Below, piece after piece: positions 46,314-53,827 of a stretch of DNA of 55,437 nt. Each line of letters opens with the position of its first letter. The stretch's first letter is position 1. This stretch comes from Actinomycetes bacterium (GTDB lineage: Bacteria > Actinomycetota > Acidimicrobiia > Acidimicrobiales > Palsa-688): assembly GCA_021828475.1 (NCBI GenBank), contig JAJZIY010000016.1, positions 1 to 55,437 of the forward strand, given 5' to 3'. Both the position numbers and the translations under genes were made by a program. The notes beneath the pieces were generated by a model that saw only the letters and a list, made by a program, of their open reading frames with translations, was not told the DNA's origin and did no database searches.

Positions 46314-47544
46314 GCCTAGTCGGTTTACCAGGTTGGCGGAGGAGGACGCCCTGCGCATCGAAGGCGTGACCGTTTGGGACGGTGGCCGCGACCTCGGGCC
46401 GTGTGCCGTCGAATGGCAAGGCGACCGACTGAGCGTCGTGGAGCCGGTCCCCGGGCCGGCGCAGCCCGACATCTGCGTCATACCCGGCCTCGTCGACACC
46501 CACGTTCACCTCGTCGGCCACGCCGGTCGCGGCCACGCCGACTTCGCGACCTGGCCGCTCACGACGACGCGCGAAGAGCAGGTGCTGCACGGCCTGGCTC
46601 ATGCCCAGCAGGCGATGCGTTCAGGCGTCACCACCATGCGGGACCTGGCGGGAGACGCAGCTCAGATCGCGCTGCGGCGCACTTTCGACGCCGCCTTGAT
46701 CGAGGGCCCCCGGCTGGTTGTGCACTGCGTGGTGGGGATGACGGGAGGCCACTGCGACCTGTTCGTGCCCCCCGCCGTGGCCGACCGCCCTCCTACCGCT
46801 GACGGGCAGGACGAGTGCCGCCGCCTGGTCCGCACGTGGGCGCGCGCGGGCACCGATGGCATAAAGATCACCACGAGCGGAGGGGTCCTCTCCCTGGGTG
46901 ACCGCAGCGAGTGGCGCAACTACACCCGCGGCGAGGTGCAGGCCATCGTCGACGAGGCCCACGCCCTGGGCCTGCCGGTGGCGGCTCACGCCCACACCGA
47001 GGCCGGCATAGCGGTGGCGCTGGAAGAGGGCGTCGACTCCATCGAGCACGGGACGCTGATGACCGCCGAGCAGGCCGCCCGGGCGGCCGCTTCAGGCACG
47101 ACGGTGGCGCCGACGCTGCTGATCAACGACGTCATCGCGGCCGGCTCGGTGCCCGTGCCCTCCGAGGCGCAGGGCAAAGCGGCCCGGCTGGTGGCCCAGC
47201 GGGACAAGCGCCTACGCGACGCAGCCGACGTCGGCGTCGAGTTCGTGCTCGGCACCGATGCCAACGGGCACCACGTAGCCTTCGGCGACCAGATGGCCGA
47301 GGCCCGGCGTATGGGCGAGGTGCTGGGCCTCAACGCCGAGCAGGTGCTGCGGGCGGCGACATCGCGGGCAGCGCGAGCCGTCGGGCTGGGGCGGGTAGCG
47401 GGGACGCTGGCTCCCGGCTACGGAGCCGACCTCCTGGTCATGCGGGGCCGTCCATGGCTCGATGTGTCCGACTTGCGGACCGAGCACCTCGTGGCGGTCG
47501 TTTCCCGGGGCCGCCTCGTCGCCGGGGCGCTGCCGGGCACCTGA
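46312..47544 (+). CDS. Metal-dependent amidohydrolase (imidazolonepropionase/prolidase-like)
   Basis: Protein of about 410 residues. The metal-binding VDTHVHLVGHAG, catalytic Lys region DGIKITTSGGVLS, AAHAHTEAGI, DSIEHGTLM and VLGTDANGHH form a complete amidohydrolase site. Substrates in this subgroup include imidazolone and dipeptide-like amides; here a nucleobase breakdown product is possible. ATG 46312 shares two bases with the start of the divergent creatininase gene and has no binding site; TTG 46333, or CTG 46351 preceded by GGAGGAGG, are alternatives. A long antisense N-terminal extension of the frame is not real. Confidence 0.87.
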   Translation: MPSRFTRLAEEDALRIEGVTVWDGGRDLGPCAVEWQGDRLSVVEPVPGPAQPDICVIPGLVDTHVHLVGHAGRGHADFATWPLTTTREEQVLHGLAHAQQAMRSGVTTMRDLAGDAAQIALRRTFDAALIEGPRLVVHCVVGMTGGHCDLFVPPAVADRPPTADGQDECRRLVRTWARAGTDGIKITTSGGVLSLGDRSEWRNYTRGEVQAIVDEAHALGLPVAAHAHTEAGIAVALEEGVDSIEHGTLMTAEQAARAAASGTTVAPTLLINDVIAAGSVPVPSEAQGKAARLVAQRDKRLRDAADVGVEFVLGTDANGHHVAFGDQMAEARRMGEVLGLNAEQVLRAATSRAARAVGLGRVAGTLAPGYGADLLVMRGRPWLDVSDLRTEHLVAVVSRGRLVAGALPGT

Positions 47545-47791
47545 CATCCTGCGCTGCAACTTCTCGGGCCCGAGCAGTCACATCGGAGCAGTGCAGGGCG
47601 CACAGTTAGCCACATCCGGTCCCTGTCCCGCCCGACCGAGCACCAGCGGGTCTCGATGATGCCACGCATGGCGGCGCCCTCCTCGTGAGGGGCCCACCAG
47701 CCACCCGGCGGAGGCCTCAGCGTCCCGGAGTTGCCCGAAGCATTGCTACAGTAGGACGCAGCGGATGTAAAACCGCAGTTCAGAGGTACAC

Positions 47792-47864
47792 GCCCGAGTA
47801 GCTCAGTCGGCAGAGCGACGCACTCGTAATGCGTAGGTCACCAGTTCGATTCTGGTCTCGGGCT
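47792..47864 (+). tRNA. tRNA-Thr (anticodon CGT)
   Basis: Full cloverleaf: acceptor GCCCGAG/CTCGGGC, D arm GCTC...GAGC, anticodon stem ACGCA/TGCGT with loop CTCGTAA (anticodon CGT at 47825-47827, reading ACG), T arm ACCAG-TTCGATT-CTGGT. The CCA end is not encoded exactly. Between 47545 and 47791 I see no gene. Confidence 0.95.
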
Positions 47865-47977
47865 CCCAACTCCCGCTCAGGGAGCAGGTCGGCGGCCAGG
47901 TCCCACCCGGTTGTCCGGGGACGCCCGCGCCTGTCGGGACGCCGCGCGAAGGTGGCCTGCGGGCCCCGGGCAGAGGG

Positions 47978-48694
47978 TCAGGCAGCGCCCTCGCCCAGGT
48001 AGGCCACCCGTACCCGTTCGTCTCCGAGCAGTGCCTCGGCGTCGTCGGCCATGACGACGGACCCGTTCTCGAGCACGTAACCGCGGTCGGCCAGCTGGAG
48101 GGCCTGGGCGGCGTTCTGCTCGACCAGGAGGATCGTCGTGCCCTCGTCGCGGATCCGTTCGATGATGTCGAATATGGCCTCGACGACTAGAGGGGCGAGG
48201 CCCATGGAGGGTTCGTCCAGCAGCAGCAGCTGCGGCCTGGACATCAGAGCCCGGCCGATGGCGAGCATCTGCTGCTCGCCACCCGAGAGTGTCCCGCCGT
48301 TCTGTTCGCGGCGCTGTTCGAGGATCGGGAACAGCCCGAATATGTGCTGCAGGTCGGAGCGGAGGTCTCCCCGCCGCCGGTAGGCGCCGATCTCGAGGTT
48401 TTCCAGTACGGTCATGCGCGGGAAGATGCGCCGGCCCTCGGGCACGTGGCCTATGCCGAGCGCCACGATCCGGTGGGGCGAAACCTGGTCGATGCGCTTG
48501 CCGTCGAGGGCGACGTAGCCCTTCGCCGGTCGCACCAACCCGGATATGGTCCGCAGCGTGGTGGTCTTGCCGGCGCCGTTGGCGCCGAGCAGCGCCACTA
48601 TCTCACCCTCGCGGACCTCGATGTCCACACCGCGCAATGCCGGTATCGCGCCGTAGCGTACGTCCACTCCCCCCAGGCGCAACATCGCCGTCAT
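47978..48694 (-). CDS. livF: Branched-chain amino acid-type ABC transporter ATPase LivF
   Basis: ATPase of 238 residues with Walker A GANGAGKTT, Q-loop/VPEGRRIFP, signature TLSGGEQQML and Walker B LLLLDEPSMGLAPL, the standard LivF pattern. It starts at ATG 48694, one base after the livG stop. It is the last gene of livK-livH-livM-livG-livF. The transported solute may be leucine, isoleucine or valine, but homologues also move urea, amides and aromatic compounds, so specificity is open. Confidence 0.94.
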   Translation of the reverse strand: MTAMLRLGGVDVRYGAIPALRGVDIEVREGEIVALLGANGAGKTTTLRTISGLVRPAKGYVALDGKRIDQVSPHRIVALGIGHVPEGRRIFPRMTVLENLEIGAYRRRGDLRSDLQHIFGLFPILEQRREQNGGTLSGGEQQMLAIGRALMSRPQLLLLDEPSMGLAPLVVEAIFDIIERIRDEGTTILLVEQNAAQALQLADRGYVLENGSVVMADDAEALLGDERVRVAYLGEGAA

Positions 48695-48695
48695 C

Positions 48696-49754
48696 TCAGG
48701 TCTCCTCTGCGCCGTCAGGGCCCCCGGCCGGACCGGGCCCGGGGCCGCCGCCGTCCCGCTGGGGCCGGCCGTCCCCGCCAGGCCCGGCTACGCCGCGGGC
48801 ATCCCGGCCGTGGCCCTGGTCCGCCGTGCCGGCAGACGCGCCGGGTGGTGCGGGAGGCTCCGTCCCAGGGGCCTCGGGCGGGCGGCGAAGAGCCACCGAA
48901 CGGCGCCGGCGGACCTTCAGGCCCTCGCCTGTCGAGCCCAGGTAGGCCTCGATTACGGCGGGGTCCTGCTGCACCTGCGCCGGTGTGCCTGCGGCGATGA
49001 CCTTGCCGAAGCTGAGCACGACGATCCGCTCGGCCACAGACATGACGAGGCCCATGTCGTGCTCGATCAGGAGCACACTGACGCCCATCTCGTCGTTGAC
49101 CTTGCGGATAAGGCCGCCCAGCTCGACCTTTTCAGACGGGTTGGTCCCGGCAGCGGGCTCGTCGAGCAGCAGCAACTGCGGGGTGGTGCCGAGGGCGCGG
49201 GCGATTTCCAGGCGGCGCCTGGCGCCGTAGGGGAGCGAGTTGGCGGCATCGTTGCTGCGCGACCTCAGCCCTACGAAGTCCAGGAGCTCGAACACCCGGG
49301 CATCGCTCTCGCGCTCCTCGCGCCGTGTACGCGGCAGGCGCAACATGGCCCCGATCGGGCCGGTGTGCTGGCGGGACTCGACACCGATCTTGACGTTCTC
49401 GAACGTGGTGAGGGCGTTGAAGAGGCGGCTCGTCTGGAAGGTGCGGGCGATACCCGCCCGGTTGAGCTGGTGCGGCTTGCGCCCCACAACGCTCAGGTCG
49501 TCCGATCCGGCCCCACGGTAGACGATGGAACCCTCCTGGGGCCGGTAGACGCCTGTCAGGCAATTGAACAGGGAAGTCTTGCCGGCTCCGTTGGGGCCGA
49601 TCACCGAGAGGATCTCACCTCGGCGCTGGTCCAACGTGACGTCCGAGAGGCTGGTGACGCCGCCGAAGCGCAGGGTGATGCCCCGCACCTCGACGATGCG
49701 GTCGGCGTCCCCGGAGATGGCCCCGTCGGGAGCGGCGGCTGTGGCGGTGCTCAC
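48696..49754 (-). CDS. livG: Branched-chain amino acid-type ABC transporter ATPase LivG, with long C-terminal tail
   Basis: ATPase of 352 residues. Walker A GPNGAGKTS, the LivG-specific ARTFQTSRLFNALTTFENV (in part), signature SLPYGARRRLEIARAL and Walker B LLLLDEPAAGTNP are present in about residues 18-265. A tail of about 85 residues follows, rich in Gly, Pro, Ala and Asp, without motifs; ordinary LivG ends near 255-290. GTG 49754 overlaps the livM stop (GTGA). The tail is read from clean frame and codon bias, so it is probably real but disordered. Confidence 0.92.
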   Translation of the reverse strand: MSTATAAAPDGAISGDADRIVEVRGITLRFGGVTSLSDVTLDQRRGEILSVIGPNGAGKTSLFNCLTGVYRPQEGSIVYRGAGSDDLSVVGRKPHQLNRAGIARTFQTSRLFNALTTFENVKIGVESRQHTGPIGAMLRLPRTRREERESDARVFELLDFVGLRSRSNDAANSLPYGARRRLEIARALGTTPQLLLLDEPAAGTNPSEKVELGGLIRKVNDEMGVSVLLIEHDMGLVMSVAERIVVLSFGKVIAAGTPAQVQQDPAVIEAYLGSTGEGLKVRRRRSVALRRPPEAPGTEPPAPPGASAGTADQGHGRDARGVAGPGGDGRPQRDGGGPGPGPAGGPDGAEET

Positions 49755-51157
49755 TGGACTTCGGCCGTGGAGGTTGTCATGGCGTCCGCCGAGCCCACGC
49801 CGTGCTCTGCCAGGCCGATCTCGCGTTTGCGGCGCTTGGACGGCAGTATGCCCTCGGGCCGGAAGATCATCATGACGACGAGCAGGGCACCGAGGTAGAT
49901 GTAGAGATCCTGTTGCTGGAAGCCGAAGAGCGGGTGGAGGCGTAGGAACTGGGGGAACCACTGCAGGACGGCGGCCCCGACGACAGCACCGGGCAGGGAG
50001 CCCATCCCACCGAAGATGACGAGCACCAGTATCAGGATGGACAACTGGTAGGTGAAATCTGCCGGCTCGATGTAGCTGACCTGGCTGGCGGTCATTACTC
50101 CGGCGAACCCGGCCGTCGACGCACCGATGGAAAAGGCCATGACCTTGTACTTGAGGACGTTGATGCCGCTGGCCTGCGCCGCCACTTCGTCCTCGCGGAT
50201 GGCTGTCCAGGCCCTCCCGACCCGCGAGTTCTCCAGCGAATGGAAGAAGATCAGTATCAGGACGACGAAGCCCAGCAACAGGTAGTAGTAGGGCAGGTTG
50301 CCCAGGCCCCACACGTAGTGGACCCCGAGGAGGTGGACCGAGAAGTGCGGGATGCCGAGGACGCCGCCGGGCCCTCCTGTGATGCTGGTCAGGTTCTGGG
50401 CGACGATCGAGATGATCTCGCCGAAGCCAAGCGTGACTATGGCGAGGTAGTCGCCGCGCAGGCGCAGGGTGGGCACACCCAGGATCACCCCGGCGAGCAT
50501 GGCGGCCAGGATGGCGAGGGGGATGGTCCAGAACGGGTTGAGGTGGAAGGGCAGGTGCACCGGCATGGCACCGGTCCAGAAAGCGGCCGAGTAGGCACCT
50601 ATGGCGTAGAAGGCCACGTAGCCCAGGTCGAGCAGGCCGGCGTAGCCGACGACCACATTGAGGCCGATCGCAAGCAGGACGTAGACGCCGATCTGCTGCA
50701 CAGCCACCTCCTGCCAGAAGCCGGAGATGTGCATCGGGTAGACGACAGCGAAGACCAGCAGCACGAAATAGGCGCCGTAACGTACGCGCGTGTCGGGGAG
50801 CAGCCGGCGGGGCAGCGCCAGCGCCTTGTCGTTCCACACCTTGACAGCGGCGCTGTAGCGGCGCCGCAGCGTCATGGCTCCCCAGAGCACGGCCGCGAGC
50901 CCCACGAACCAAAAGACCCGCAGGTTGAACAGGGATCCCGTGAACCCCGACGTCGGGGCGCCCTGGCTGCCGGAGGGCCCGGTCATGACCGCGAGCACGA
51001 GGAAACCGGCCAGGCAACCGACGGCGCGCCGGAAGTCCTCGTTGGCCAGGAGGCGCTGCCATGGCGCCCTACCGGGGCCGGACGGCTCGAGCAGGAGGCT
51101 GTCGGTGCCCTGCAGCGGCGCACCCGGGGTGGGAGCAGGGGTCAGCGGCGTGGTCAC
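49751..51157 (-). CDS. livM: Branched-chain amino acid-type ABC transporter permease LivM
   Basis: Membrane protein of 468 residues from GTG 51157, overlapping the livH stop (GTGA). The conserved LivM part begins near residue 130 with NVVVGYAGLLDLGYVAFYAIGAY (in part), TLRLRGDYLAIVTLGFGEI and GRAWTAIREDEVAA (the coupling loop), ending FRPEGILPSKRRKRE. The first 120 residues add two extra helices (about 45-62 and 75-95), as in other actinobacterial LivM proteins. It forms the pore with LivH. Confidence 0.93.
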   Translation of the reverse strand: MTTPLTPAPTPGAPLQGTDSLLLEPSGPGRAPWQRLLANEDFRRAVGCLAGFLVLAVMTGPSGSQGAPTSGFTGSLFNLRVFWFVGLAAVLWGAMTLRRRYSAAVKVWNDKALALPRRLLPDTRVRYGAYFVLLVFAVVYPMHISGFWQEVAVQQIGVYVLLAIGLNVVVGYAGLLDLGYVAFYAIGAYSAAFWTGAMPVHLPFHLNPFWTIPLAILAAMLAGVILGVPTLRLRGDYLAIVTLGFGEIISIVAQNLTSITGGPGGVLGIPHFSVHLLGVHYVWGLGNLPYYYLLLGFVVLILIFFHSLENSRVGRAWTAIREDEVAAQASGINVLKYKVMAFSIGASTAGFAGVMTASQVSYIEPADFTYQLSILILVLVIFGGMGSLPGAVVGAAVLQWFPQFLRLHPLFGFQQQDLYIYLGALLVVMMIFRPEGILPSKRRKREIGLAEHGVGSADAMTTSTAEVQ

Positions 51158-52086
51158 GCCGACCTCCCAAGACGCTCGCCCAGCAGGCCCATGGGCCGGA
51201 ACAAGAGCACGACGATGAGTATCCCGAAGGCGATCACGTCCTGCCAGGCGGGGTTGACACAGCTCAGGGGGAGGCTCTCGGCGACGCCGAGCACGAGCCC
51301 GCCGAGCATGGCCCCCCGCAGGTTGCCGATGCCGCCGAGCACGGCGGCGGTGAAGGCCTTGAGGGCCGGGGTGAAGCCCATCGTGTAGACGACGCCGAAG
51401 TTGAGCCCGAAGAGGAACCCGGCGGCGCCGCCGAGAAGGCCTCCGAGGACGAAGGCCTGGGAGATGACCCTGTCGATGTTGACGCCCATGAGGCTCGCCG
51501 TCTCCGCGTCCTCGGCCACGGCCCTTATGCCCTTGCCCAGCTTCGTCTTGGCGACCACGCGGTCCAGGGACACCAGCAGGACGATGGCGGCCACGGCCCA
51601 TATGACGTAGATGGTCTGCACCTGGGCGCCGAAGATCGTGAAGGCGATGCCACTGTTGCTGCCGTTGAAGATGTAGGGCACGCTGAGCGAGGTGCGGCCG
51701 AACTCCTTACCCGCCAGGTTGTAAAGGAAGTAGGAGGCGCCGATGGCGCTGATCAGGAAGGCGAGCTTGGGGGCCTTGCGCCGGCGCAGCGGCCGGTACG
51801 CCACCCTTTCGAGCAGGAAGGCGACGAGGCCGCCGCCAAGGGCGCCGGCGGCGATGCCCAGCACGATCATCACAACCGACATCACGCCGTGAGGCTGCTT
51901 GCCGACGACCGCCTGCAGGACGAAGTAGCCGGCGAAGCCGCCGCTCATGAACACCTCGCTGTGTGCGAAGTTGATGAGCTGGAGCACGCCGTAGACGAGT
52001 GTGTACCCGAGGGCGATCAGAGCGTACAGGAAGCCGTTGGCCAGCCCGATCACCAGGTATTGCGAGAAGTTCTGGGTGAAGCACAT
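51154..52086 (-). CDS. livH: Branched-chain amino acid-type ABC transporter permease LivH
   Basis: Membrane protein of 310 residues with LANGFLYALIALGYTLVYGV, LINFAHSEVFMSGGF, IRAVAEDAETASLMGVN (coupling loop) and AAVLGGIGNLRGAMLGG, the standard LivH features, and about eight helices. ATG 52086 is 186 bp after livK; the gap holds a very strong hairpin that may reduce readthrough to this and later genes, a usual way to make more binding protein than permease. Confidence 0.94.
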   Translation of the reverse strand: MCFTQNFSQYLVIGLANGFLYALIALGYTLVYGVLQLINFAHSEVFMSGGFAGYFVLQAVVGKQPHGVMSVVMIVLGIAAGALGGGLVAFLLERVAYRPLRRRKAPKLAFLISAIGASYFLYNLAGKEFGRTSLSVPYIFNGSNSGIAFTIFGAQVQTIYVIWAVAAIVLLVSLDRVVAKTKLGKGIRAVAEDAETASLMGVNIDRVISQAFVLGGLLGGAAGFLFGLNFGVVYTMGFTPALKAFTAAVLGGIGNLRGAMLGGLVLGVAESLPLSCVNPAWQDVIAFGILIVVLLFRPMGLLGERLGRSA

Positions 52087-52119
52087 CAGGGGGTCTCCGC
52101 TAGGTCGGGCCGGCCAGAC

Positions 52120-52156
52120 GGCACCGGGTACCCGCTCTCTGCGGGTACCCGGTGCC
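52120..52156 (-). terminator. Intra-operon hairpin between livK and livH
   Basis: Perfect 16-bp stem GGCACCGGGTACCCGC/GCGGGTACCCGGTGCC with a 5-nt loop TCTCT. It lacks a T tract and probably acts as a partial terminator or mRNA stabiliser of the livK message. Confidence 0.7.
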
Positions 52157-52272
52157 TGTGCATGTCGGGAGCATAGTGCCGCCTCCGGCGGCGGTCGCTC
52201 ACCGCTCCGACGGCGGGCCAGAGGCCCGTGCCGGCCGCCCGCTTGCGTTGCGGGGCGACCGGCACCACCGGG

Positions 52273-53466
52273 TCAGGGGGCGAGACCGAGCTCGACGATC
52301 TTGCCCTTCACCACGTGGTAGATGTACACGGCCGTACCGGCGATGTTGCCGTTGGCCTGGAAGTGCACGACCTTGGTGAGGCCCTTGTAGGTGACGTGGT
52401 GCAGGGCGTTGACGATGCTGGCCCGGTTGATGCCCTTGGGGCCGAGCTGCTTCATGACAGAGATGATGGTGTTGGTGGCGTCGTACGCCTCGGCCGAGTA
52501 CGTGCCCACGGGGAAGTGGGCGATAGCCTCGAACTGCTTGGCGAACGGCGCCGCTGCTGCGCTCTTGGAAAGGTCGGCGCAGGCGCAACTGATGAACGTG
52601 CCGTTGGCCACCTTGGCCCCTGCCTCGCTCACGTAATGGGGGTCGAGGCTGCCGTCGTCCGACATCAGGGTGCCCTTGTAGCCGGCGGCCCGCAGGGACT
52701 TGGCCAGCAGCGCGAAGTCGCAGTAGTACCCGGCGTAGAAGGTCACGGGTGCCTTGCTGTCCTTGACGGTGGTGGCAACGGCGCTGTACTGCTGGACGTT
52801 GCCGGTACCGGCCTGGCACTGGGTGGTGCCGAGGGCGGTCTGGTGGGTCACCTTGGCGCCCATCTTCTTCGCCGCGTTGTCGAACGCGGTCGCGAGGCCG
52901 CTGGCGTAGGCACTGCCGTCGTCGATACTGAAGATCGTCTTGGCCTTGAGCGTCTTGACAGCGAACGTGGCGTCAGCGGGGCCCTGGGCGTTGTCGTCGG
53001 CCACCACGCGGAAGAAGTTGCGCCAGCCGTGCTGGGCCAGTTCGGGTGCGGTGGCGCTGGGGCTGACCGTGGCCAGGTGGGCCTGCGCGTACAGCGGCTC
53101 GGCCGCCTTGGTGGCGCCGGAGAAGGCCGGGCCGACGACCGCCATCACGGACGAGTCGCCGATCACCTGCTGGGCCGCTGTCGGCGACTGGGTGGCGGAA
53201 CCCTGGTCGTCGGACGGCAGGAACTTGAGCTGGAACGGGAGCTTTCCGAATGTCCTACCGGCGTTGGCCTGGTTGATGGCCAGCTGGACGGCGAACTTCA
53301 TGTTGAGGCCGAGCTGGGCATTGCCGCCCGAGAGCGGCCCCTCGTAGGCGATGGTGTAGGTGGGTGCGCTGGCCGCAGCGGTTGCCGCCGTGGCCCCCAG
53401 GGAAAGAGCCGAAACGGCGACTGCGACAGCCGGCACGGCGAGCTTGCGGAGCAATCTGTTTTGCAT
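52273..53466 (-). CDS. livK: Branched-chain amino acid-type substrate-binding protein LivK
   Basis: Secreted type I periplasmic-binding-fold protein of 397 residues. Signal peptide about 1-31 (LLRKLAVPAVAVAVSAL, cleavage near ATAAAS), no lipobox. Motifs are IAYEGPLSGGNAQLG, SDDQGSATQS, AVVGPAFSGATKAAEPLY, SPSATAPELAQHG and FFRVVADDNAQGPA. ATG 53466 follows AGGAG by 6 bp. Four cysteines lie at 190-320 (TTQCQAG, YYCDF, SCACADL), unusual for the family and possibly disulfides. First gene of the liv operon; the 361 bp upstream have no gene. Confidence 0.92.
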   Translation of the reverse strand: MQNRLLRKLAVPAVAVAVSALSLGATAATAAASAPTYTIAYEGPLSGGNAQLGLNMKFAVQLAINQANAGRTFGKLPFQLKFLPSDDQGSATQSPTAAQQVIGDSSVMAVVGPAFSGATKAAEPLYAQAHLATVSPSATAPELAQHGWRNFFRVVADDNAQGPADATFAVKTLKAKTIFSIDDGSAYASGLATAFDNAAKKMGAKVTHQTALGTTQCQAGTGNVQQYSAVATTVKDSKAPVTFYAGYYCDFALLAKSLRAAGYKGTLMSDDGSLDPHYVSEAGAKVANGTFISCACADLSKSAAAAPFAKQFEAIAHFPVGTYSAEAYDATNTIISVMKQLGPKGINRASIVNALHHVTYKGLTKVVHFQANGNIAGTAVYIYHVVKGKIVELGLAP

Positions 53467-53827
53467 TACATCTCCTCTCGTGCACGTTTGCTGGCGATGA
53501 ACCAATGGCCGGCCGCTCGTGCAGGAGCGTGGTGGGTTGATGATCGTCCGTCCACGCATGGCTGGCGCGTGCCTCCAGGCGGTGATCGACCGGACTACCT
53601 GTCTCTGCGCTAGGCATTGAGGGGGGAGTATAGAGGCGGCTTGTTGCCGGCATGTTGCGCCCCCCTCGCACAAGGCCGTAAGTGACACCTACCGGTCAAA
53701 CCGCCCCCGGCCGCCCAGTGCCGTTGTGTGTCGTAATGCAAATAGAAGGGCGGGGCTCGTGGAGAGGTTCACATTCGCCTGACAGGGCTGCGCTGACCCC
53801 GGTGCCCTCGTCTGTCCACGGGTCGCT
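53467..53827. promoter_or_regulatory. Gene-free region upstream of livK
   Basis: 361 bp with no convincing gene on either strand. On the minus strand TATACT (53632-53627) is a good -10 element but without a clear -35; it would give a 5' leader of about 150 nt before livK. TTTGACC about 55 bp further upstream is a second possible -35. No riboswitch is recognised. Confidence 0.4.
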
